Shown in pieces: positions 40,094 through 49,054 of a stretch of 64,000 nucleotides of DNA. The first letter of the stretch is position 1, and each line of letters begins with the position of its first letter. The notes beneath the pieces were generated by a model that was not told the origin of the DNA, ran no database searches, and saw only the letters and a list, made by a program, of their open reading frames with translations. Source of the DNA: Streptomyces bluensis (GTDB taxonomy: Bacteria; Actinomycetota; Actinomycetes; Streptomycetales; Streptomycetaceae); assembly GCF_014650715.1 (NCBI RefSeq), contig NZ_BMVM01000009.1, positions 186,001 through 250,000 on the forward strand, read 5' to 3'. The translations under genes were made by a program, and so were the position numbers.

Positions 40094-41212
40094 ATGACGA
40101 CTGGCACAGCCTCCGCCTCCGCCTCCGTTTCCGCTTCCGCGCCCGGCGCTCCCCTCCGCGTGGCCCTGGTCGGTTACGGCCTCGCGGGCTCCGTCTTCCA
40201 CGCGCCGCTGATCGCCGCCACCGAGGGGCTGGCCCTCGACACCGTGGTCACCAGGAGCCCCGAGCGGCGGGAGCAGGCCCGTGCCGAGTTCCCGGAGATA
40301 CGGTTCGCGGACTCCCCCGACGAGTTGTGGAACCGCGCCGGAGAGCTGGACCTGGTCGTCGTCGCGTCCCCGAACAAGACGCACGTCCCCGTGGCGACGG
40401 CCGCTCTCAAGGCCGGCCTCGCGGTCGTGGTCGACAAGCCGATCGCGGGCACGGCGGCCGAGGCGCGCGACCTGGCCGCCCTCGCCGACGAGCACGGCCT
40501 CCTCCTCTCCGTCTTCCAGAACCGCCGCTGGGACAACGACTTCCTGACGCTCCGGGCGCTCGTCGCCGAGGGCGAGCTGGGTGACGTATGGCGCTTTGAA
40601 TCCCGTTTCGAGCGCTGGCGCCCCCAGCTCAAGGGCGGCTGGCGCGAGTCCGGTGACCCCGCAGAGATCGGAGGTCTGCTCTACGACCTGGGCAGTCACG
40701 TGGTCGACCAGGCCCTGGTCCTCTTCGGCCCGGCCACCCAGGTGTACGCGGAGCCGGACGTCCGCCGCGCGGGCGCCGGAGCGGACGACGACACGTTCAT
40801 CGCCCTCACGCACGCGAGCGGCGTCCGCAGCCACCTGTACGTCTCCGCGACGGCGGCCCAACTCGGCCCGCGCTTCCGCGTGCTGGGCTCGAAGGCGGGT
40901 TACGTGAAGTATGGCCTCGACCCCCAGGAGGCGGCCCTGCGCGAGGGCGAGCGGCCGACGGCCGGGGCGGAGTGGGGCGTGGAGCCCGAGTCGATGTGGG
41001 GGCGGGTCGGCGCCGGGGAGTCACCGCTGACGGGTGGGGGACGCCCCGTGGAGACCCTGCCGGGTGACTATCCGGCGTACTACAGGGCGGTGACGGCGGC
41101 GTTGCGTGAGGGCGCCCCCAACCCCGTAACGGCGTACGAGGCCACGAACGCCCTGGAGGTGCTGGAGGCGGCCAGGCGGTCGGCTCGGGAGGGGGTCACC
41201 GTTCGGCTGTAG
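40094..41212 (+). CDS. Gfo/Idh/MocA-family oxidoreductase
   Basis: 372 aa. Nucleotide-binding motif RVALVGYGLAGSVFHAP, then VVVASPNKTHVPVATAALKAGLAVVVDKPIAGT with the conserved Lys-Pro, and the C-terminal domain with LLYDLGSHVVDQALVLFG, the family's active-site His region. It uses NAD(P) on a sugar or cyclitol. The first ~15 residues are an Ala/Ser repeat (TASASASVSASAPG), probably disordered. It converges with and slightly overlaps the Uma2 gene. Confidence 0.9.
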   Translation: MTTGTASASASVSASAPGAPLRVALVGYGLAGSVFHAPLIAATEGLALDTVVTRSPERREQARAEFPEIRFADSPDELWNRAGELDLVVVASPNKTHVPVATAALKAGLAVVVDKPIAGTAAEARDLAALADEHGLLLSVFQNRRWDNDFLTLRALVAEGELGDVWRFESRFERWRPQLKGGWRESGDPAEIGGLLYDLGSHVVDQALVLFGPATQVYAEPDVRRAGAGADDDTFIALTHASGVRSHLYVSATAAQLGPRFRVLGSKAGYVKYGLDPQEAALREGERPTAGAEWGVEPESMWGRVGAGESPLTGGGRPVETLPGDYPAYYRAVTAALREGAPNPVTAYEATNALEVLEAARRSAREGVTVRL

Positions 41213-41822
41213 AGGACTCCTTGGGCGAGCGGGCACCCTTCGCCTCCCGCGGGAACTCGTTCGTGACGAGCACGATGCCGACCGGTGTATCGGTGAGGTC
41301 GATCTCGTCACCGAAGTCGCACGTCAGAACCGCGCGGTACTGACCGCCCTTGGGCCGCATGTGGACATGGCACTCACCGGTGTACGGGTCGGCGATCACG
41401 TACACCGGCACGCGGGCGAGGGCGTAGGTCTCCAGCTTGGGCCCATAGTCGTTGGCTGCCGTGTCCTTGGAGATCACCTCGGCGACGAACTCGACGTCCT
41501 CATAGCGCCAGCGGCCCTTTTCATCTTTGACCGCGCCCTCCTTGAAGGCCATGACGTCGGAGGCGAAGCCGTTGAGGTGGCCAGGGAAGTCGACCCGGAC
41601 ATCTGAAGCGGTGCGACTTTTCGGGTAGCGCGCCAGAAGCTGCACGACGATGTTGAGGATGATCTCCCAGTGGCTCTGGCGTTGCGGCGACATGTACACG
41701 GCCCCCTGGACGATCTCGACCTTGAATCCCTCGGGGACGGGCTCAAGCCACTCGAACATCATGTCGAGAGTCAGCTCTTCGCTCAGCTCGGCCATCACGA
41801 CCCTGTCTTCGAGAACAGTCAC
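41196..41822 (-). CDS. Uma2-family putative restriction-endonuclease-fold protein
   Basis: 208 aa from GTG 41822 with GAGGAGCGG upstream; ATG 41795 is an alternative. The PD-(D/E)XK layout of Uma2 (DUF820) proteins is visible: GFKVEIVQGAVYMSPQRQSHW, FASDVMAFK (Asp), EDVEFVAEVISKDTAANDYGPKLETYALARVPVYVIADP (Glu, then the K of the family). These proteins are numerous in Streptomyces and cyanobacteria; their biological role is unknown. It ends 17 bp inside the convergent oxidoreductase gene. Confidence 0.85.
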   Translation of the reverse strand: MTVLEDRVVMAELSEELTLDMMFEWLEPVPEGFKVEIVQGAVYMSPQRQSHWEIILNIVVQLLARYPKSRTASDVRVDFPGHLNGFASDVMAFKEGAVKDEKGRWRYEDVEFVAEVISKDTAANDYGPKLETYALARVPVYVIADPYTGECHVHMRPKGGQYRAVLTCDFGDEIDLTDTPVGIVLVTNEFPREAKGARSPKESSTAER

Positions 41823-41940
41823 CGTCGCCGCTCCTCCCCGCTGCCGCACGGTCGCGGGCAGTCGCGCAGTACAACGATACGCTCGGCACCCCGGTCACGT
41901 CGGGATGCCGAGCGCCGTCATAGCCTGACCGCCGGAGGCG

Positions 41941-42798
41941 CTACGCGTCCTTGAACTCCTGCCGCTGCCGACCCAGCCCCTCGATCTCCAGCTCCACCAC
42001 ATCGCCCGCCCGCAGGTACGGCTTCGGCTCGGGCGCCCCCATCGCGACCCCCGCCGGCGTCCCCGTGTTGATCACGTCCCCCGGGTACAGGGTCATGAAC
42101 TGGCTGACGTACCGCACGACTTCCGCGACCGGGAAGATCTGCTCGGCCGTCGTGCCGTTCTGCTTCAGCTCGCCGTTCACCCACAGCCTGAGGGAGAGGT
42201 TCTGCGGGTCGGGCACCTCGTCGGCGGTGACCAGCCAGGGCCCCAGCGGGTTGAACGTCTCGCAGTTCTTGCCCTTGTCCCAGGTGCCGCCGCGCTCGAT
42301 CTGGAACTCGCGCTCCGAGACGTCGTGCGCCACCGCGTACCCGGCGACGTGCGCCAGCGCCTCCTCCGTCGAGCCGAGGTAGCGGGCGGTCCGCCCGATG
42401 ACGACCGCGAGCTCCACCTCCCAGTCGGTCTTGGCGGAGCCACGCGGCACGAGCACCGTGTCGTGCGGGCCGACGACCGTGTCCGCCGCCTTGAAGAAGA
42501 TCACCGGCTCGGCGGGCGGCTCGGCCCCGGTCTCGCGGGCGTGGTCGTGGTAGTTCAGCCCGATGCAGACGATCTTCCCGATCCGGGCGAGCGGCGGCCC
42601 GACGCGCAGCCCGTCCCCGTCCAGTACGGGGAGCTCCCCGGACTCGGCCGCCGTACGGATGCGGCCGAGCGCCTCGTCGTCCGCGAGCAGCGCCCCGTCG
42701 ATGTCGGGAACCACCCCCGACAGATCCCGCAGGGTCCCCTCGGCATCGAGCAGCGCGGGCCGCTCCGACCCCGCCGTACCGACTCGCAGCAGCTTCAT
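41941..42798 (-). CDS. Fumarylacetoacetate hydrolase-family protein
   Basis: 285 aa from ATG 42798 with CAGGAGATTG upstream. FAH-fold landmarks: IVCIGLNYHDHARETG, PVIFFKAADTVVGPHD, DWEVELAVVIGR (metal-binding Glu residues), GYAVAHDVSEREFQ, WDKGKNCETFNPLGPWLVT and GDVINTGTPAGVAMG. Members cleave C-C bonds or decarboxylate 2,4-diketo acids (oxaloacetate decarboxylase, 2-hydroxyhepta-2,4-diene-1,7-dioate isomerase types). It stands alone on the minus strand; substrate unknown. Confidence 0.9.
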   Translation of the reverse strand: MKLLRVGTAGSERPALLDAEGTLRDLSGVVPDIDGALLADDEALGRIRTAAESGELPVLDGDGLRVGPPLARIGKIVCIGLNYHDHARETGAEPPAEPVIFFKAADTVVGPHDTVLVPRGSAKTDWEVELAVVIGRTARYLGSTEEALAHVAGYAVAHDVSEREFQIERGGTWDKGKNCETFNPLGPWLVTADEVPDPQNLSLRLWVNGELKQNGTTAEQIFPVAEVVRYVSQFMTLYPGDVINTGTPAGVAMGAPEPKPYLRAGDVVELEIEGLGRQRQEFKDA

Positions 42799-42929
42799 GA
42801 TCACAATCTCCTGGGTGGAGCCATCGGAGGACTGGTCGATCGTCCAAGGTCGGCGTTCAGTCCGCAATACCCGGTTCACGGACTGGACCGGCGCGAGCCC
42901 CGCGTGGAGCCCCACCAGCACATGGAGCC

Positions 42930-43712
42930 CTACAGCGCCGTGGCGGGCGCCTGCATGTCCCGGTACAGCACTGCCCGCTCCACCGCGCTCCACGTCGTAC
43001 TGGTCACCACGTACAGCGCGGCGGCCAGCGGCACCACCGCCACGGTGACGAGGGTCAGGAAGGACATGAACGGCATGACCTTCATGACCGAGGCGAGTCC
43101 AGGCACCTGCTGGTGCTCCCCCGGGGCCCCGGCGGCGGGGGCGGAGACGACGGAGGCAGAGGCGGCCGTGCCCGCCATCATCCGCTTCGACCGCCGGAAG
43201 TTGAACGCGGCCACCCCCGTGACGATCACGAACAGCCCCACGTACACGAGCCCAGCCGCCCCGAGGACCCCGCCGTCGCGGAGCGCGTCCGCCCAGCGCT
43301 CGCCGAGGGGCGCGGCGAACAGCGTGTGGGTGAGCAGTTCGTTCGCCTCGCCGCCGATCGTCGTGTTCGAGAACAGGTGGTAGAGGAGGAAGAACGCCGG
43401 GAGCTGGCACAGGCTGGGCAGGCAGCCGGAGAGCGGCGACACCTTCTCCTTGGCGTGCAGCTCCATCAGCGCCTTCTGGAACCTCTCCGGGTTCTTCCCG
43501 TGCTTCTTCCGCAGCTCGGCGATCTGCGGCTGCAACGCGGCCCGCGCCCGCTGCCCGCGCGCCGCGGCCCGGGACAACGGGTGGACGAGGAGTCGTACGA
43601 GCGCCGTGAACAGGACGATCGCGGCGGCCGCCGCGGAGGCTTGGAAGAGCGGCTGGAGCAGGTCGGCGAGTCGGCCGACCAGGTCGGCGAAGAGCGCGAT
43701 GACAGCGGACAT
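42930..43712 (-). CDS. YidC/Oxa1-family membrane insertase paralogue
   Basis: 260 aa from ATG 43712 with AGGAGGG upstream. About five membrane helices, with a basic first cytosolic loop (PLSRAAARGQRARAALQPQIAELRKKHGKNPERFQKALMELHAKEKVSPLSGCLPSLCQLPAFFLLYHLFSNT) typical of the YidC core; the hydrophilic-groove Arg may be in LVRLLVHPLSRA. It is shorter than the housekeeping YidC and not next to rpmH or rnpA, so it is a second, accessory insertase. The DUF6412-type gene just upstream on the same strand accompanies it. Confidence 0.88.
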   Translation of the reverse strand: MSAVIALFADLVGRLADLLQPLFQASAAAAAIVLFTALVRLLVHPLSRAAARGQRARAALQPQIAELRKKHGKNPERFQKALMELHAKEKVSPLSGCLPSLCQLPAFFLLYHLFSNTTIGGEANELLTHTLFAAPLGERWADALRDGGVLGAAGLVYVGLFVIVTGVAAFNFRRSKRMMAGTAASASVVSAPAAGAPGEHQQVPGLASVMKVMPFMSFLTLVTVAVVPLAAALYVVTSTTWSAVERAVLYRDMQAPATAL

Positions 43713-43838
43713 GGGTGGGTGAGCCCTCCTGGGGTCTCGTCGTGCCGGGATGGGGCCAACGCGGCGAATGTGGCCATTGGCCTTGGGAATTCGGCATGAC
43801 GAACCGCGCGGGATCACGCGGACAGAGGCGTGCGCACC

Positions 43839-44144
43839 CTACGCGGCCGTCAGGAGGACCCGTCCGGGCGCCCTGGGCCGCGTACGCCCCGAGGCGTCGG
43901 GATCGCGTTGCGGCAGGAAGGCGGTACGGCGCTCACGGTCGCGGATGGCCGTCCGTACGCGCGTGGGCGCCACGGCGGGCGCGCACCGCGAGACGATCAG
44001 CGCGCCGGCGACGAGGGCGGAACCGGCCGCGGCGGTCGCGGCGAACGCGACGGCGGCGGAGAGGCTGCCCGCGTCGAGGACGGCGACTTCGAGGAGGAGG
44101 AACAGCAGGACGGCGACGGGGCGCAGCGTGGTCCAGGTCCGCAT
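43839..44144 (-). CDS. Small membrane protein, DUF6412-like
   Basis: 101 aa. Two hydrophobic segments (RPVAVLLFLLLEVAVLDAG and AVAFAATAAAGSALVAGALIVSRCAPAV) are followed by a basic tail with TRVRTAIRDRERRTAFLPQRDPDASGRTRPRAPGR. This text matches my memory of Streptomyces DUF6412 proteins encoded beside an accessory YidC. Function unknown; perhaps a partner or client of the insertase. Confidence 0.7.
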   Translation of the reverse strand: MRTWTTLRPVAVLLFLLLEVAVLDAGSLSAAVAFAATAAAGSALVAGALIVSRCAPAVAPTRVRTAIRDRERRTAFLPQRDPDASGRTRPRAPGRVLLTAA

Positions 44145-44220
44145 CACTTGCGCGCCCTCCTTCCGTTGGCCACCCACAGCTCTCTCCTGCACCTGTCCCC
44201 TACAGATATACAGGACGCCC

Positions 44221-45024
44221 TCATCGGGCGTGCATGGAGCGCAGCTTCCCCCACACCACAAGGCGGTACGTGGACGTGTACTCGGGTGTGCAGGTGGTGA
44301 GGGTGAGGTAGTAGCCGGGGGCGCCGTACCCGTACGACGGCTTGACGCTGCTGCGCGGGACGGGCCGTATGACACCGCCGTCGCCGGGCGTGGTCCGCGC
44401 GAGGGTCCGGTCGACGACGTACGTGTAGCGGGCCGTCTCGGTCTCGACGCGCACCTCGTCGCCGCGCCGGAGCCGGTTGATGTACCGGAAGGGCTCGCCG
44501 TGGGTGTTGCGGTGCCCGGCGAGCGCGAAGTTCCCCGCCTGGCCGGGCTGGGCCGTGCCTGGGTAGTGACCGGCGTAGCCCTTGTTGAGCACGTTCTGCT
44601 TGCTGATGCCCTCGGCGACGGGGACGCGGAGGCCGAGCCGGGGGATGGTGAGGACGGCGTAGGCCTGGGTGGGGTCGGGGCGGGTGGGCGGGCGGTTCGT
44701 GGCCGCCCGCCGGGTCCGGGTGCCGTCGTCGGGGTTCGCGGCATCGGTGGCCGTGGGCTCGGGTGCGGGGCCCGGCGCGGGGGTGGCGTCGTCCGTGCCG
44801 GTGTCCGGGCCCTCGCCGCCCGCGCCCCACTCCCGCTCCAGCGCCTCGACCCTCCGCTCGGCGCCCTCGCGGGCCTGCCGGTTGGTCCACCACAGTTGGT
44901 GGACGACGAGGAGCAGCAGGACGACGCCGAGGGTGACGGCGAGTTCGGCGGAGGTCCACAGCAGGCGGCGGTACGCGGCACGCCGGCGCCGGGTGCCGTG
45001 GTGGACGACGGCGGGAGCCCGCAT
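44221..45024 (-). CDS. Class E sortase
   Basis: 267 aa from ATG 45024 with GGAGGCG upstream. An N-terminal basic region and membrane helix (SAELAVTLGVVLLLLVVHQLWW) are followed by a Pro/Asp-rich linker, then the sortase domain: AVLTIPRLGLRVPVAEG, AGHRNTHGEPFRYINRLRRGDEV (catalytic His), YYLTLTTCTPEYTSTYRLVVWG (Cys and the catalytic Arg). All three residues are intact. Class E sortases cleave LAxTG signals and attach chaplins and other proteins to the wall. The LARTG protein at 38922-39935 is a likely local substrate. Confidence 0.92.
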   Translation of the reverse strand: MRAPAVVHHGTRRRRAAYRRLLWTSAELAVTLGVVLLLLVVHQLWWTNRQAREGAERRVEALEREWGAGGEGPDTGTDDATPAPGPAPEPTATDAANPDDGTRTRRAATNRPPTRPDPTQAYAVLTIPRLGLRVPVAEGISKQNVLNKGYAGHYPGTAQPGQAGNFALAGHRNTHGEPFRYINRLRRGDEVRVETETARYTYVVDRTLARTTPGDGGVIRPVPRSSVKPSYGYGAPGYYLTLTTCTPEYTSTYRLVVWGKLRSMHAR

Positions 45025-45336
45025 GCGTACGCCTCCGTTCGTCTCCGTTCGTCTGCTTGGCCGGGGGCCGCACGATAGGGCGCCTTCCCGCAACTCACCA
45101 GAGGGACGGCCCACTGCGGCCTTCAACTGCCCTTCCAGCTCCCCTTGCCCATTGCCCCTTCCAACTCCCCTTCCAACTCCCCTTCTCACAACCATTGGAA
45201 GAAACCCCGGAAAGCGCTGTCACACCTCTCGACAACACCACCGTTCACCCCTGACCCTTCCGATGGACGACGACAGCACGCGCTCCCCTCTTTCCTCCTT
45301 CCTGATCCCCAGTCCCCCCACATCCACGGAGCTGGC
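45025..45336. repeat. Divergent 312-bp region with pyrimidine-rich repeats
   Basis: Between the sortase and GH30 genes. From 45121 to 45187 a CCTTCCAACTCC-like unit recurs about five times imperfectly on the plus strand, giving a C/T-rich tract. Presumably both promoters lie here; no ORF has coding character. Confidence 0.6.
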
Positions 45337-46896
45337 ATGTCCACACCAGAGAACTCCCAGACGCCGCAGTCACCGCAGACACCGCAGACACCGCAGACAC
45401 CCGAAGGCGGCGGCCCCTCAGCCTTCCGCCGCAGAGCCCTGCTGGCCGCCGCGGGAGGCGCGTTCCTCGGCGGCGCCCTGGGTACGGGCGTCGCGCGCGC
45501 CGACGCGACGATCGCGATCAACCCCGGTACGACGTACGGCACCTGGGAGGGCTGGGGCACCTCGCTCGCCTGGTGGGCGAACGTCTTCGGCACCCGCAAC
45601 GACTTCGCCGACCTCTTCTTCACCACCAACTCGGTGACGTACAACGGCACATCGCTCCCCGGCCTGGGCCTCACCATCGCCCGCTACAACCTCGGCGCGT
45701 GCAGCTGGAACAGCGTGGGCGGCGAGACCATGGTCAAGTCGCCCAACGTCCCCGCCTTCAAGCAGATCGAGGGCTACTGGCAGGACTGGAACAACGAGGA
45801 CCCGACGTCCTCCGCCTGGGACTGGACGGCCGACGCCACGCAGCGGGCCATGCTGCAGAAGGCGGTCCAACGGGGCGCGACGACCGAGCTGTTCGCCAAC
45901 TCCCCCATGTGGTGGATGTGCGTGAACCACAACCCGTCGGGCGCCTCGGGCGGCGGCAACAACCTCCAGTCCTGGAACTACCGCCAGCACGCCTCACACC
46001 TGGCGGCGGTGGCGTTGTACGCGAAGAACAACTGGGGCGTGAACTTCGCGACGGTCGACCCGTTCAACGAGCCGGCCTCCACCTGGTGGACCGACACCGG
46101 CACGCAGGAGGGCTGCCACATGGACCCGGCGGTCCAGGCGGCCGTACTGCCGTACATGCGCAGCGAGTTGGACAAGCGCGGCCTGACCGGCGTCCGCATC
46201 TCGGCATCGGACGAAACGAACTACGACACGGCCCGCAGCACCTGGAGTTCCTTCGGCTCCTCGACAAAGGCCCTGGTCAGCCAGGTCAACGTGCACGGCT
46301 ACCAGGGCTCCGGCGGCCGCCGCGACCTGCTCTACACGGACGTGGTGACGACGTCCGGCAAGAAGCTCTGGAACTCGGAGACGGGCGACAGCGACGGCAC
46401 GGGCCTCACCCTCGCCTCGAACCTCTGCCAGGACTTCCGCTGGCTGCACCCGACGGCCTGGGTCTACTGGCAGGTGATGGACCCGTCGGCGGGCTGGGCG
46501 ATGATCGCGTACGACGCGAACACGCTGCAGCCGACGACCGTCCAGACGAAGCACTACGTCATGGCCCAGTTCAGCCGCCACATCCGCCCCGGGATGACGA
46601 TCCTGGACACGGGCGTGGACTACGCGGCGGCGGCCCTGGACCGCTCGGCCCGCCGCCTGGTGATCGTCGCGGTGAACAAGTCGTCCTCCGCCCAGACCCT
46701 GACCTTCGACCTCTCCCGCTTCAGCACGGTCACCGGCGGCTCGGGCGGCCTGGTCCCCCGCTGGAACACCCACACCTCCAGCGGCAGCGACCGCTACCGC
46801 TCGTACTCGGACACGCGCCTGAGCGGCAAGACGGTGGCGGTGCCGTTCGCGGCGGGGGCGGTGCAGACGTTGCAGGTGGACGGGGTGGCGGTGTAG
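45337..46896 (+). CDS. GH30-family endo-beta-1,6-galactanase-like secreted enzyme
   Basis: 519 aa from ATG 45337 (GGAGCTGGC upstream). A Pro/Gln/Thr repeat (TPQSPQTPQTPQTPE) precedes a Tat-type signal (FRRRALLAAAGGAFLGGALGTGVARA). The mature enzyme starts ATIAINPGTTYGTWEGWGTSLAWWANVFG; acid/base Glu in TVDPFNEPAS and nucleophile Glu in LWNSETGDSD fit clan GH-A family 30, and the tail AAAALDRSARRLVIVAVNKSSSAQTLTFDLS is the usual beta-sandwich side domain. It likely degrades plant arabinogalactan or related galactans outside the cell. Confidence 0.87.
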   Translation: MSTPENSQTPQSPQTPQTPQTPEGGGPSAFRRRALLAAAGGAFLGGALGTGVARADATIAINPGTTYGTWEGWGTSLAWWANVFGTRNDFADLFFTTNSVTYNGTSLPGLGLTIARYNLGACSWNSVGGETMVKSPNVPAFKQIEGYWQDWNNEDPTSSAWDWTADATQRAMLQKAVQRGATTELFANSPMWWMCVNHNPSGASGGGNNLQSWNYRQHASHLAAVALYAKNNWGVNFATVDPFNEPASTWWTDTGTQEGCHMDPAVQAAVLPYMRSELDKRGLTGVRISASDETNYDTARSTWSSFGSSTKALVSQVNVHGYQGSGGRRDLLYTDVVTTSGKKLWNSETGDSDGTGLTLASNLCQDFRWLHPTAWVYWQVMDPSAGWAMIAYDANTLQPTTVQTKHYVMAQFSRHIRPGMTILDTGVDYAAAALDRSARRLVIVAVNKSSSAQTLTFDLSRFSTVTGGSGGLVPRWNTHTSSGSDRYRSYSDTRLSGKTVAVPFAAGAVQTLQVDGVAV

Positions 46897-47050
46897 TCAG
46901 CGGGCCCACTCCACGCAGGGCCCTGGAATCCACCGCCCAGGACAGGGCCCTGTGCTCCCCAGACCTCGCCCTCGCAGGAAGGCCAGGTAGCACGCCTACT
47001 ACGCTGCGGATATCTGATGCTTGTCATCCAACGGCAGTACGGTGTCCCCC

Positions 47051-48061
47051 ATGCGCCCCGACACCTCCGCCGAGAACGTCGACCACCACGCCGAAGCGGC
47101 CCGCCTGGAGCGGACCGCCGGCCTCCACCCCGAGGACGCCGAACAGCTTCTCCAGCTGGCTGCGGCCCACCTCGAACTGGCCGGCGCCCGACCCGAGGCG
47201 ACGGCCCTCTACGACCGCCTGCTGTCGTCCCCTGACACACTGGAGAACCCCCACCTTGTACGCGCCCTCAAGGCGTCCAACCTCTGGGAGTACGGCCACG
47301 AGGCGGAGGCGAGGGCGATCATCGAGGGCCTCCGGGTGTCCGCTCCCCGCGACCCGGCCCCCTGGGTGATCGCGGCGGAGGCCCTGGAGGCCCACGACGA
47401 GCTGGAGGCGGCCCAGGACACCTTCACGGAGGGCGCGACCCTGCTCCTGACCGGCGTCTCCGAACCCCCCTACCCCACCCACTCCCTCCTCTTCGGCCGC
47501 CACCGCGTACGCCGCATGCTGGGCGCCCCGCACGACGACTGGGACGCCCTCGCGGACACCCTCCACTCGTCCTCGGTCTCCCTGGACGAACTCCACGACC
47601 CCAAACGCGTCTGGTCCCTGGGCTCCGACAACCCGGCGGAACTGGAGGCAGAGATCTCCCGCCTCCACGCCGAACTGGGCGCCTACCGCCAGGCCCTCTC
47701 CCGCCCGTTCCCGGTCGCGGTCCTGCACTGGCCGACGGGGGAGCTGGAGGAGCTGGTGGCGGCGTACCCGTCACTGGTCGAGGAGTACCCGTCGCATGGG
47801 GAGCACCTGACGACGATAGAGGGGTCACTGCGGGAACTGGCCGCCTCGGGCACACCGAACCTGGGCATCGTGACGGGCACCGTCCCGTCGTACGAGGCGT
47901 TCGCCGCCTCGGAGGGGACGTCTCCGGCGGAGGTGTCGCTGCTGCCGCAGTACGCGACGACGCTGGCTGCGCGGGGGCGGGCGGTGGCTTGGCCTCCGCA
48001 GAGGGGGACGGCGTGCTGGTGCGCCTCAGGCCAGGTCTACGAGGACTGCCACGGGGCGTAA
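47051..48061 (+). CDS. SEC-C motif, TPR-like protein
   Basis: 336 aa from ATG 47051. The N-terminal ~130 residues are alanine-rich helical pairs resembling TPRs (PEDAEQLLQLAAAHLELAGARPEATALYDRLL). The middle is alpha/beta and unassigned. The last residues, ACWCASGQVYEDCHGA, form a SEC-C zinc motif (CxC...CH), as found at the C-terminus of SecA and of many accessory proteins. Streptomyces has conserved proteins of this layout. Role unknown, perhaps adaptor-like. Confidence 0.82.
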   Translation: MRPDTSAENVDHHAEAARLERTAGLHPEDAEQLLQLAAAHLELAGARPEATALYDRLLSSPDTLENPHLVRALKASNLWEYGHEAEARAIIEGLRVSAPRDPAPWVIAAEALEAHDELEAAQDTFTEGATLLLTGVSEPPYPTHSLLFGRHRVRRMLGAPHDDWDALADTLHSSSVSLDELHDPKRVWSLGSDNPAELEAEISRLHAELGAYRQALSRPFPVAVLHWPTGELEELVAAYPSLVEEYPSHGEHLTTIEGSLRELAASGTPNLGIVTGTVPSYEAFAASEGTSPAEVSLLPQYATTLAARGRAVAWPPQRGTACWCASGQVYEDCHGA

Positions 48062-48132
48062 GAGCCCACAGCCCACCTTGTACGAACCGACGGGTGGGGC
48101 CGCAGGAGACGGGACCCATGGACCCTTTTCCA

Positions 48133-48168
48133 CCCTCACGCTAAACCTGGCAAGGTGCAGCGTGAGGG
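48133..48168. terminator. Inverted repeat after the SEC-C gene
   Basis: CCCTCACGCT (48133-48142) pairs with AGCGTGAGGG (48159-48168), with an inner CCT/AGG pair; no T-tract follows. It is probably a factor-assisted terminator between convergent genes. Confidence 0.6.
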
Positions 48169-48257
48169 CGGCTTTGCCCATGTCTGCGATCTAGTCGGTG
48201 CCGCATCGTGGCTTGCGCAGGAGGCGCCAGGACGCACGCTCGTGGGAGGTGCCATCC

Positions 48258-48563
48258 TCAGCGTGCCTCCAGGCCACGGTTTTCGAATTCGTCCGCGCAC
48301 TCCTCTGGTACCGACACAACGCTCGCGGTGGCTCTGCCCTTCAAAGGATCTTCCTGCAACTCCCGCTCCGCCTCGGCGCGGGCTTGTTCGATGTAGTCGG
48401 CGATCGCCTTGCAATCAGCGACGTACGGGCCCGTCCGTACTGGCTCCTCGGTGGGAGATTCCCGCGTGTCCGCGTACGGCCCGTCGTTGAGGGCGGAGGT
48501 GGCGGCCATGCCGGCCAGGCACAGCCCCGCCCAGACGGCGATGATCCACCGGCGGGCGCTCAA
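48258..48563 (-). CDS. Small hypothetical membrane or secreted protein (TTG start)
   Basis: 101 aa, opening with a TTG codon that overlaps the stop of a 26-aa ORF upstream (TTGA). One N-terminal hydrophobic segment (RWIIAVWAGLCLAGMAATSAL) may be a signal or anchor. The rest is acidic and helical (ADCKAIADYIEQARAEAERELQEDP) with two cysteines (VADCKA, PEECAD) that could form a disulfide. No family was recognised. Confidence rests on the coupled ORF, the membrane segment and the lack of a better gene on either strand. Confidence 0.5.
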   Translation of the reverse strand: MSARRWIIAVWAGLCLAGMAATSALNDGPYADTRESPTEEPVRTGPYVADCKAIADYIEQARAEAERELQEDPLKGRATASVVSVPEECADEFENRGLEAR

Positions 48564-48640
48564 GAGCCGACCATTCCAACGGCGGAGCCGGCGACAGTGA
48601 GCACGGCGAAGGTGAGCATCGCAGTACGCGAGACCTTCAT
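48560..48640 (-). CDS. 26-aa hydrophobic small protein, coupled to the next gene
   Basis: Too short for usual ORF cut-offs. ATG 48640 has a textbook ribosome site (AAAGGAG, 6 bp away). The product starts MKVSRTAMLTF, is mostly hydrophobic (AVLTVAGSAVGMV) and ends at a TGA that overlaps the TTG of the 101-aa gene. It could be a genuine small membrane protein, a leader peptide that couples translation, or a type I toxin-like peptide. Confidence 0.55.
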   Translation of the reverse strand: MKVSRTAMLTFAVLTVAGSAVGMVGS

Positions 48641-48948
48641 CGAAGCTCCTTTCTCAAAATGATCGGTACAGCGAGCTTCTACTTCTACCAACCTGCCGAC
48701 CATTCACAGCCCCCCACCGGTCGCCAGCCGCCAAGCCATCCTGGCATGCCCCCAAACCGCTCACGCGCCCCCAACTCCGACCAGCAATCCAGCCCACGCC
48801 CACACCGACACACCTCCCCCCATTACCTTCTTCGTGGCCCCGCAATGGGGCTCCCGGCCTCTGGAGCTGGCATGACTTTCTCCCCCTGTCGATCGCATGG
48901 CCTGGGGGGTGGTGTCACCGGCTCCGGCGGCATCGACAGACCGCTGAT
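48641..48948. other. 308-bp gap before the IS110 element, no gene seen
   Basis: Lower GC and rich in CCA/CAC on the plus strand. It holds the promoter for the small-protein operon (minus strand). Open frames continuous with the transposase frame pass through here but read as non-protein text. Confidence 0.5.
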
Positions 48949-48956
48949 TAGGGGCA

Positions 48957-49054
48957 TGACCACCGGCTTCTCCAGAGGCAGGGAGGCTCTTCGTAATGTG
49001 GATGTGGCGATCGGTGCCGTGCCAGGGCCGGGCGAGTACGACCGGAGACTGCAC
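48957..49054 (+). ncRNA. Candidate bridge-RNA region of the IS110 element
   Basis: Non-coding stretch between the putative left end and the transposase start. IS110-group elements encode their target-specifying bridge RNA in the 5' non-coding end. This piece is shorter than the ~170-nt example known for IS621, so the true left end may be further upstream. No fold was computed. Confidence 0.3.

Noticed and set aside
45121..45187. CRISPR-like short repeats
   Set aside because: Imperfect, adjacent pyrimidine-rich units without spacers of regular length; no cas genes in the window. The Cas4-like nuclease at 384 is not near any array.
48155..48662. Plus-strand frames opposite the small membrane protein
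   Set aside because: No ribosome sites and no domain-like text; the minus-strand pair has a strong ribosome site and membrane segments.
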